NCBI GenBank assembly: GCA_028293265.1
Contig: JAQGPB010000341.1
Coordinates: forward strand, 1-6,308
Source: Pedosphaera sp.
GTDB taxonomy: Bacteria; Verrucomicrobiota; Verrucomicrobiae; Limisphaerales; Pedosphaeraceae
Length of the DNA: 6,308 nt
Direction: 5' to 3'
The translations under genes and the position numbers were made by a program. Numbering within the stretch: position 1 is the first letter of the stretch; each line of letters opens with the position of its first letter. Positions 1-6,308 of the stretch are shown piece by piece. The notes under the pieces were generated by a model, which was not told the DNA's origin, searched no databases, and was given only the letters and a program-made list of their open reading frames with translations.

Positions 1-1735
1 TCATGCCGATGACTCCGCGCCCGCCACGGCGCTGTGCGCGATAGGAACTCACGTTGGTGCGCTTGATCAACCCGCTGTGCGTGATGGTGATGATGACCCC
101 TTCGTTCGCGATCAAATCTTCGATGGCAATTTCGCCTTCATCGGGAACCAGTTCGGTCAGTCGCGGCGTGGCATGCTTTTCCTTGATGGCCTGCAACTCG
201 GCCTTGATAATCGCGAGCACTCGCGATTCCTTGGCGAGAATGTCGAGCAAGTCCTTGATCTTCTCCAGCAATTCGCCGTACTCGGCCCGCACCTTGTCAA
301 TTTCCAGGCCGGTCAACTGGTAAAGGCGCAGTTCCAAAATCGAGTTGGTCTGAGCCTCGCTGAAAGCATAACGTCCGTTGATTAGCCGCGCTTCGCTCCG
401 GATGAGGATGCCCAAACGCTCCACCTGCGCGCGGGCGAATTCAAAAGCGAGCAGCTTGATCCGCGCCTCGTCGCGATTGGCTGAACCGCGAATAATGCGG
501 ATGAATTCGTCCATGTTGGCAAGCGCGATGAGATAGCCTTCGAGTGTTTCGGCGCGCTCCTCGGCCTTCTTCAAATCAAATCGCGTGCGCCGCATGACGA
601 CTTCGCGGCGGTGCTCAATGTAACATTGGATGATTTCCTTCAGCGTGAGCGTCTTGGGCCGTCCATGATCAATCGCCAGTGAATTGACACTGAACGAAAT
701 CTCCATCTGCGTATGTTCGTAAAGTTTGGCGATGACCACCTTGGGCACGGCCTCGCGCTTCAACTCGATGACAATCCGGCAATTCTCGTCGGACTCATTG
801 CGCATCGCGGATATCTCGGTGATGACTTTGTCATTCACCAAGGCGGCAATCTGTTCTTCCAGCGCCGCGCGGTTGACGTTGAAGGGAATTTCCGTGATGA
901 CCAGTTGTTCGCGGTTGCCCTTCAGTTCCTCCACGCCCATGCGGCCGCGCAGTTTCAGACCGCCCTTGCCGGTCTCAAAATATTTCTTGATGCCCTCGAT
1001 GCCGCAAATAAAACCGCCCGTCGGAAAGTCCGGTCCCTTGATGAACTTCATCAGTTGCGGGATCGTGATGGCGGGATCGTCAATTTGCGCGCAGATTCCG
1101 TCCACCACTTCGCCGAGATTGTGCGGCGGCATGTTGGTAGCCATGCCGACGGCGATCCCCGTGCCACCATTAATCAGCAGGTTCGGAAAAGCTGCCGGAA
1201 ACACTTTGGGCTCGGTAAGTCGTTCATCATAATTCGGCACGAAATCCACCGTGTCCTTTTCCATGTCGGACATGAGCAAGGCGCCCAGATGGGTAAGCCG
1301 CGCCTCGGTATAACGCATGGCCGCCGGCGGGTCGTTTTCCACGGAGCCAAAATTGCCCTTGCCATCCACGAGCTTCTCGCGCATCGCCCAGGCCTGGGCC
1401 ATGTGCACCAGCGTCGGGTAAATGACCGCCTCCCCGTGCGGGTGATAATTACCCGAAGTGTCGCCGCAGATTTTGGCGCACTTGATATGCTTGCGCCCGG
1501 GAAACAGCGACAGGTTTTCCATCGCGTAAAGGATGCGCCGCTGCGAGGGCTTGAGTCCGTCCCGCACATCGGGCAACGCGCGCGAGATGATGACGGACAT
1601 CGAGTAATCCAGAAAGGAATTGCTGATCTCCTCGGCGACGTTGATCTTCTTGATCTGTTCGCCGGCGGTATAAGCGCCGCCTGAAGGGGAGGAGGATGTC
1701 GGTGGTGGGAGGTTGGGCTCGTTATTGTCTGGCAT
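1..1735 (-). CDS. gyrA: DNA gyrase subunit A, partial (C-terminal end beyond the left edge)
   Basis: GyrA is the breakage-reunion subunit of DNA gyrase, which with GyrB introduces negative supercoils using ATP in the cytoplasm. I translated the frame from the ATG at 1735-1733 to the window edge: 578 codons with no stop. Residues 1-20 are a Pro/Ser-rich tail absent from E. coli GyrA. The winged-helix and tower domains follow, with the catalytic tyrosine in AAMRYTE at Tyr142 (E. coli Tyr122; codon 1310-1312). Then come the coiled-coil arm and the start of the beta-pinwheel, with a GyrA-box QRRGGRG at residues 568-574 (14-34). That box marks gyrase rather than topoisomerase IV ParC. In the quinolone region, the positions of E. 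coli Ser83 and Asp87 are Ala103 and Pro107. The ATG lies 29 nt after the gyrB stop, so the two are probably one transcript. No clear Shine-Dalgarno precedes it. The identification is very secure. Confidence 0.97.
   Translation of the reverse strand, partial: MPDNNEPNLPPPTSSSPSGGAYTAGEQIKKINVAEEISNSFLDYSMSVIISRALPDVRDGLKPSQRRILYAMENLSLFPGRKHIKCAKICGDTSGNYHPHGEAVIYPTLVHMAQAWAMREKLVDGKGNFGSVENDPPAAMRYTEARLTHLGALLMSDMEKDTVDFVPNYDERLTEPKVFPAAFPNLLINGGTGIAVGMATNMPPHNLGEVVDGICAQIDDPAITIPQLMKFIKGPDFPTGGFICGIEGIKKYFETGKGGLKLRGRMGVEELKGNREQLVITEIPFNVNRAALEEQIAALVNDKVITEISAMRNESDENCRIVIELKREAVPKVVIAKLYEHTQMEISFSVNSLAIDHGRPKTLTLKEIIQCYIEHRREVVMRRTRFDLKKAEERAETLEGYLIALANMDEFIRIIRGSANRDEARIKLLAFEFARAQVERLGILIRSEARLINGRYAFSEAQTNSILELRLYQLTGLEIDKVRAEYGELLEKIKDLLDILAKESRVLAIIKAELQAIKEKHATPRLTELVPDEGEIAIEDLIANEGVIITITHSGLIKRTNVSSYRAQRRGGRGVIGM
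14..34 (-). other. GyrA-box coding segment (QRRGGRG)
   Basis: Codons 568-574 of gyrA spell QRRGGRG, matching the GyrA-box consensus QRRGG[K/R]G. In studied gyrases this motif in the first blade of the C-terminal pinwheel is needed for DNA wrapping and negative supercoiling. ParC proteins lack it or carry a degenerate form. It is the main evidence that this gene is gyrA and not parC. Confidence 0.9.
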
Positions 1736-1764
1736 GATGCGGTCGTAAAAATGTTAATGGACGG

Positions 1765-3606
<1,842 letters not shown>

Positions 3607-3609
3607 TCA
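3607..3609 (-). other. Premature in-frame TGA in gyrB (codon 230)
   Basis: The TGA follows ...DERQGE and precedes [11 protein letters not shown] without any change of frame: the gyrB ATG at 4296 and the downstream GTG at 3564 are exactly 244 codons apart. The codon falls in a variable loop just after the GHKL domain. One substitution would turn it into TGG (Trp), CGA or AGA (Arg), or GGA (Gly). The base after the stop is A, a context reported as leaky for UGA in E. coli. No downstream stem resembling a bacterial SECIS element is visible. Confidence 0.93.
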
Positions 3610-4296
3610 CTCCCCCTGACGTTCATCGGTGAAAACAATTTCAAGCCCTGAATTTAGAAAGGCCAGTTCGCGCAGTCGTTGCATGACGCGGTCCGACTTG
3701 AACTCGATGGTTTCCTTGAAGATTTCCGCGTCCGGCTTGAACGTCACCAGCGTGCCCGTTCCCTTGGCCTTGCCAATGATTTCGAGTTTCTTGGTTGTCT
3801 TCCCGCGCTCGAATTCCATGTGATACACCTGCCCTGCGCGCGACACTTCCACCTCGAACCATTCGCTAACCGCGTTCACGCACTTCGCGCCGACGCCGTG
3901 GGTGCCGCCGGAATAAGTATAGCCGCCCTGCCCGTATTTGCCGCCGGAATGCAGCGTGGTGAGCACCATTTCGACCCCGGGAATCTTGTAGATCGGATGA
4001 ATGTCCACCGGGATGCCGCGGCCGTCGTCGCGGATGGAAATCGAGCCATCCAAATGGATCGCCACCTCAATGTGATTGCAAAAGCCCGCCAGATGTTCGT
4101 CCACGGAATTATCCAGCACCTCGGTGACGCAATGATGCAGAGCGCGTTCATCGGTGCCGCCGATATACATTCCCGGCTTCTTGCGGACGGCCTCGAGGCC
4201 CTCCAGTTTACCCAGCTTTGAAGAGTCGTAACTATCTGGTATTTCCGGCATTGCACTCACAGATGATTCTTCCATTAATTCGTTCTTTTTTGACAT
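3607..4296 (-). CDS. gyrB: DNA gyrase subunit B, N-terminal GHKL ATPase part, ending at an in-frame TGA
   Basis: This 229-residue product is the ATP-binding domain of GyrB. DSSKLGKLEGLEAVRKKPGM is the usual GyrB start region. The Bergerat fold motifs are all present. The N-box has Glu59 (E. coli catalytic Glu42), Asn63 and Asp66. DDGRGIP lies at 90-96, and the ATP-lid glycines fall in SGGTHGVGAKCVNA near 129-142. Arg153 and Thr182 match E. coli Arg136 and Thr165, sites where changes give aminocoumarin resistance, so those contacts are conserved. The first 17 residues extend beyond E. coli GyrB, and Met8 or Met16 are alternative starts. No good Shine-Dalgarno precedes the ATG at 4296. Translation ends after RQGE, where E. 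coli GyrB passes from ATPase to transducer domain. As the first gene of the gyrB-gyrA operon it is probably transcribed from the candidate promoter at 4345-4373. Confidence 0.93.
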   Translation of the reverse strand: MSKKNELMEESSVSAMPEIPDSYDSSKLGKLEGLEAVRKKPGMYIGGTDERALHHCVTEVLDNSVDEHLAGFCNHIEVAIHLDGSISIRDDGRGIPVDIHPIYKIPGVEMVLTTLHSGGKYGQGGYTYSGGTHGVGAKCVNAVSEWFEVEVSRAGQVYHMEFERGKTTKKLEIIGKAKGTGTLVTFKPDAEIFKETIEFKSDRVMQRLRELAFLNSGLEIVFTDERQGE

Positions 4297-4320
4297 AGAG
4301 ATGGCGGCCCACAGCGAACT

Positions 4321-4404
4321 TTTTCAGCCCGAAATTGATGCCAAAATATACAAAATTATGGCTTCCGGCACAACCATTATTTATTGGAATTTTGGGCCTG
4401 AAAA
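4321..4404. repeat. Long imperfect inverted repeat around the candidate gyrB promoter
   Basis: The left arm TTTTCAGCCCGAAATT (4321-4336) pairs with the right arm AATTTTGGGCCTGAAAA (4388-4404). Fifteen of 16 positions are complementary, with one mismatch and one bulged base, across a 51-nt spacer. A shorter hairpin, GCCAAAAT (4340-4347) with ATTATGGC (4355-4362), is nested inside with one mismatch. There is no T-run after either arm, so it is not a typical intrinsic terminator. The arms bracket the predicted -35 and -10 of gyrB, which could suit a paired operator or a supercoiling-sensitive cruciform. That role is inference. Confidence 0.6.
4345..4373 (-). promoter_or_regulatory. Candidate sigma-70 type promoter for gyrB-gyrA
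   Basis: Read on the minus strand, TTGTGC (4373-4368) is followed after 17 bp by TATATT (4350-4345). The -10 box matches TATAAT at five of six positions; the -35 matches TTGACA at only three. Transcription would start near 4338, giving a leader of about 40 nt before the gyrB ATG. Position and spacing are right, but AT-rich DNA often yields such matches. Confidence 0.35.
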
Positions 4405-4730
4405 CACCATTAGTTGTGGGGTCGCCACCGGTTTAACCTAACATATTGGGGCATTCGGGATTGAAAGCAGCTTCCCCGGTTAAAAAGCGTAAATTAAGGA
4501 CTTTTGCCGCGAGAATTGGGGCGTTTGAGCAGCTTTGTGTACTGCCAAAGATCCGCGCCAAAACCAGAATTTTCAACCAGAAACCAGCTAACATTCAGCC
4601 CCCTAATATTCCATGGACAAGCAAGTTATGCAAACCAGCGACTGGAATTATTGAAGGATGGGTGCGAACTTTTCTTAGAGGGCAATTGTCCCTTCTCCGG
4701 CGGGTGCAACTGACGGTGGCCGGGAAATTC

Positions 4731-4735
4731 GGGAG
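4731..4735 (+). promoter_or_regulatory. Ribosome binding site of the 63-residue protein gene
   Basis: GGGAG lies 9 nt before the ATG at 4745. It supports this start and this frame over the longer overlapping frame that begins at 4446. Confidence 0.5.
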
Positions 4736-4744
4736 ACTGGCGTT

Positions 4745-4936
4745 ATGTTAAAAGTTGAATTTACAGATGAAGAGCGGGAGATCCTCAATCAGATATTGCT
4801 TAGCGCCCTGACGACGCTGGAGGTTGAGCTTCATCGCACTGATGATCTGCGGTATAAAGAACGGTTGGAACACCGTTCCGACGTGCTCCAAAGGCTGATG
4901 GCCAAAGTGATGCAACCAGTGCCGGGCGCAGCCTGA
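4745..4936 (+). CDS. Small hypothetical protein, predicted two-helix
   Basis: The product is 63 residues of unknown function. It opens with LKVEFTDEEREILNQIL, which resembles small uncharacterised bacterial proteins that begin with a short strand and a T-x-E-E-R-E helix start. That resemblance is from memory and has not been searched. Two charged, amphipathic helices are likely at about residues 8-30 and 36-58, with leucines spaced like a helical hairpin or dimer. There is no signal peptide, membrane segment or cysteine. A GGGAG ribosome site and the protein-like composition favour real coding. It is divergent from gyrB and lies 157 bp before copC on the same strand. That gap has its own candidate operator, so co-transcription with copC is uncertain and a copper role cannot be assumed. 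An open frame on the opposite strand (4748-5050) looks like a shadow. Confidence 0.65.
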   Translation: MLKVEFTDEEREILNQILLSALTTLEVELHRTDDLRYKERLEHRSDVLQRLMAKVMQPVPGAA

Positions 4937-5015
4937 CCGCTCTTCAAAAAATCGAAACCGGGCATATTCCCCATAACACAACTGTTTATTTGTCCGATAT
5001 TGGGGGAGAAAAGTT

Positions 5016-5028
5016 GTACAGGTTGTAC
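5016..5028. promoter_or_regulatory. Candidate operator dyad upstream of copC
   Basis: GTACA-GGT-TGTAC is a perfect 5-bp inverted repeat with a 3-bp centre, 65 bp before the copC ATG. It also contains two direct copies of GTTGTAC (5013-5019 and 5022-5028) at a 9-bp period. Operators of the CopY/BlaI repressor family have a TACA-N2-TGTA core. This dyad has one extra central base, so it resembles but does not match that core. No regulator gene is in the window and no clear promoter is recognisable beside it. A regulatory role is inference. Confidence 0.3.
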
Positions 5029-5045
5029 TTAACCGGACCGATTCA

Positions 5046-5067
5046 TTCAACCACTGTGGCTGTTGAA
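5046..5067 (+). other. Small hairpin in the copC leader
   Basis: TTCAAC (5046-5051) is complementary to GTTGAA (5062-5067), with a 10-nt loop that itself contains CCAC and GTGG segments. It lies 14 nt before the copC ribosome site. The stem is short with no T-run, so it is neither a terminator nor a recognised riboswitch. It may be chance. Confidence 0.25.
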
Positions 5068-5081
5068 CAGATCTGGTGGAA

Positions 5082-5088
5082 AGGGAGG
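5082..5088 (+). promoter_or_regulatory. Ribosome binding site of copC
   Basis: AGGGAGG lies 5 nt before the ATG at 5094, the strongest Shine-Dalgarno in the window. It fixes the copC start at 5094. An in-frame GTG at 5076 would lie upstream of this site and is disfavoured. Confidence 0.8.
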
Positions 5089-5093
5089 TTTTT

Positions 5094-5513
5094 ATGGGAG
5101 TTGTGTTTGAAGCCGGGGTTCGTAACCGCGTTTACGCCCGATCCTATTTTCTAATCGTCCTGTTGCTTTTGGCGGCTCCGCTAAATGCGCTGGCCCATGC
5201 CCGAATGGTGCGTTCTTCGCCTACGCCGGGGGATGTGGCGCAGCCGCCGGGCAAGGTCGAGCTTTGGTTCAACGAAATGTTGGACGGGCATTTTAACTCC
5301 ATCGAGGTGTTTCCAGCCGCGCAATTGAACGCCCGTCCGCGCGCCAGCCTGACGCATGGCGATCCCAAGGTTGATGCCGTTGACCGCACACACCTGAGCG
5401 TGATGCTGAAGCCGATGGTGCCGGGGGATTATTTCGTCGAGTGGCGGGTGCTTTCCCTGGATGGGCACAGTGCTCCCGGACGATTTGAATTCCATGTGGC
5501 CGCCCCAAAGTAA
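5094..5513 (+). CDS. copC: CopC-family copper-binding protein
   Basis: This is a 139-residue exported copper carrier of the CopC domain family (also found fused in YcnJ/PcoC-like proteins). Residues 1-34 form a signal peptide: basic residues at 10-16, a hydrophobic core FLIVLLLLAAPL near 19-30, and ALA just before His35. Cleavage there would leave His as the first mature residue, as in characterised CopC proteins, where it helps bind Cu(II). The other family ligands are present in LDGHSAPGRF, as Asp123 and His125. The mature protein of about 105 residues has the expected beta-sandwich size. No Met-rich loop is seen, so it probably lacks the Cu(I) site of P. syringae CopC and PcoC and carries only the Cu(II) site. 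copD starts 30 nt downstream, implying co-transcription and a joint role in copper uptake or tolerance. Confidence 0.92.
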   Translation: MGVVFEAGVRNRVYARSYFLIVLLLLAAPLNALAHARMVRSSPTPGDVAQPPGKVELWFNEMLDGHFNSIEVFPAAQLNARPRASLTHGDPKVDAVDRTHLSVMLKPMVPGDYFVEWRVLSLDGHSAPGRFEFHVAAPK

Positions 5514-5543
5514 GCGCGGGTTCACCTTCAATAGCTGCTCCGG

Positions 5544-6308
5544 ATGGAACACTCCGCTCTCCATGCATTTGAATTGGTGGGACAAGTTATTGCGCTGGGC
5601 GGGGTATTTCTAGTCGTCGGTCTGATCCAACCGGCGGTTCGAGCGTTGGCACCGGACGACAATGGAAATGTATTGAGCTTGGCGCTGCAATCAAGCGTTG
5701 AGCGCTGGATTTTCCGGGGCGCGTTGATCGCGGCGGCGGCGACATTTCTCGATCTCCTCGTGGAAGTCGCGGAGGCGCAGGGAAAAACAGTGTTTGGCGG
5801 CTTGCACTTGAACTTGTTGGAGCAATTCGCGACGGAAACAACGGTGGGACGGCTTGAGTTGGCGCGGATAGTTGTGTTGTTGCTCACGGCTGGAGCAACG
5901 CAACTGAGGGGCAGTTTTAAATGGTGGTTGATTGGGCTGGGCGCGTTCGGCGCGATTTTCCTGACCAGCATGGTCAGCCACTCTGCGGCACGGCCCACCG
6001 GCCGATGGCTCGGTGTGACGGCCCAAGTGGCACATATTACCACGGCGGCTTTGTGGTTGGGAATTCTGGCCCAGCTCCTTGGCGCCCGTTCTTGGATTCA
6101 GGGCAAAGCCGGCCGGGCGAACGCCGGTTTGGTTGCGGAAATCGTCCTTCGCTTTTCACCTCTGGCCCTGACGGTCACCTCCTTGCTCGCGTTGTCGGGC
6201 TTATTTATGGTCGTCCGTCTCGCCGGAGGACTCGGTGGCTTGTTGACCTCGGCATATGGTTTGACTCTGCTTGTAAAAATGACCCTGCTCGCGCCGGCTC
6301 TGGTGGCC
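5544..6308 (+). CDS. copD: CopD-family copper membrane protein, partial (3' end beyond the right edge)
   Basis: CopD is a multi-pass inner-membrane protein thought to move copper into the cytoplasm in partnership with CopC. The frame from ATG 5544 is open for 255 codons to the window edge. Hydrophobic segments suggest membrane helices at about residues 11-29, 57-76, 104-119, 127-144, 158-180, 204-224 and from 237 onward. Family hallmarks are SHSAARPTG (145-153, His146), AHITTAALWLG (163-173, His164, Trp171), RFSPLAL followed by a Ser-Gly, and YGLTLLVKMTLL (238-249, Lys245). His and Met residues in such segments are candidate copper ligands. An in-frame TAG just upstream (5532-5534) leaves ATG 5544 as the best start, although its Shine-Dalgarno is weak, so translation may be coupled to copC 30 nt upstream. 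It could also be a longer fusion ending in another domain, which the cut hides. Confidence 0.88.
   Translation, partial: MEHSALHAFELVGQVIALGGVFLVVGLIQPAVRALAPDDNGNVLSLALQSSVERWIFRGALIAAAATFLDLLVEVAEAQGKTVFGGLHLNLLEQFATETTVGRLELARIVVLLLTAGATQLRGSFKWWLIGLGAFGAIFLTSMVSHSAARPTGRWLGVTAQVAHITTAALWLGILAQLLGARSWIQGKAGRANAGLVAEIVLRFSPLALTVTSLLALSGLFMVVRLAGGLGGLLTSAYGLTLLVKMTLLAPALVA

Larger units (their letters stand above)
4297..4744. other. Intergenic region between divergent gyrB and the small plus-strand gene
   Basis: I see no convincing gene in these 448 bp. The part near gyrB is AT-rich and carries a candidate promoter and an inverted repeat, listed separately. The middle holds an imperfect direct repeat: ATTGGGGCATT at 4445-4455 with TTGAAAGCAGCTT at 4461-4473, against ATTGGGGCGTT at 4515-4525 with TTGAGCAGCTT at 4525-4535. 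AACCAG occurs four times between 4562 and 4638. A small possible hairpin, AGAGGG with CCCTTCT at 4677-4696, would lie in the leader of the next gene. Plus-strand open frames across 4446-4751 overlap each other, lack good ribosome sites and look non-coding. No DnaA boxes or tRNA were recognised. Confidence 0.6.

Noticed and set aside
3607..3609. Selenocysteine or a reassigned UGA codon in gyrB
   Set aside because: TGA is the natural terminal codon of gyrB itself and of the 63-residue gene, no other internal TGA occurs in about 1,400 gyrase codons, Trp is encoded by TGG, and no SECIS-like stem follows the codon.
4321..4404. Intrinsic terminator
   Set aside because: The spacer is 51 nt and no T-run follows the stem in either direction.
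4446..4751. Open frames in the gyrB upstream gap, including a TTG-started one at 4504-4713 ending in a Cys-rich CPFSGGCN
   Set aside because: They overlap in different frames, lack Shine-Dalgarno sites and look like translated noncoding DNA. The Cys spacing fits no zinc-binding motif I know.
4748..5050. Minus-strand 100-codon open frame opposite the small gene
   Set aside because: It mirrors the 63-residue gene, has atypical composition and no ribosome site. The plus-strand reading is more protein-like.
4297..5093. Replication origin, tRNA, CRISPR array or insertion sequence
   Set aside because: No DnaA box cluster, cloverleaf, regularly spaced repeat array, transposase or terminal inverted repeats with target duplication were seen.
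5144..6043. Minus-strand open frames opposite copC and copD
   Set aside because: CopC and CopD family features are clear on the plus strand, and the antisense products are Arg/Pro/Ser-rich shadows.

Overview
The window is most likely chromosomal DNA from a bacterium of the Planctomycetes-Verrucomicrobia-Chlamydiae group, with Verrucomicrobia as the best guess. This rests on remembered family resemblance, not on a search. The clues are the gyrB-gyrA gene order, GyrA signatures such as HPHGEAVIYPTLVHMAQ and DPPAAMRYTEARL, the GyrB signature GTHGVGAKCVNAVSEWF, and weak Shine-Dalgarno sequences before the gyrase genes. Moderately high GC and ordinary bacterial codon use fit, and TGA is used as a normal stop.

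Left two thirds (1-4296, minus strand): a gyrB-gyrA operon for DNA gyrase. gyrA is the downstream gene. Its first 578 codons are present, through the breakage-reunion core to the GyrA-box QRRGGRG, and it then runs off the left edge. gyrB lies 29 nt upstream and is complete (843 codons) except for one in-frame TGA at codon 230. That stop separates the GHKL ATPase domain from the transducer, TOPRIM and tail domains. No frameshift accompanies it, and both flanks are fully conserved.

Middle (4297-4744): about 450 bp with no convincing gene. It holds a candidate gyrB promoter enclosed by a long imperfect inverted repeat, and probably the leader of a small plus-strand gene.

Right third (4745-6308, plus strand): a 63-residue predicted helical protein of unknown function, then copC and the start of copD. 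CopC is a secreted copper-binding protein with the N-terminal His and the Asp-x-His of the family's Cu(II) site. CopD is a multi-pass inner-membrane protein, cut by the right edge after 255 codons. Together they form a copper trafficking pair. A perfect dyad, GTACA-N3-TGTAC, lies about 65 bp before copC and is a candidate operator.

The most notable observation is the gyrB nonsense codon at a domain boundary. It could be a sequencing or assembly error, a recent mutation, tolerated readthrough, or a genuine two-piece GyrB. The sequence alone cannot decide. Nothing else here looks like a new system.
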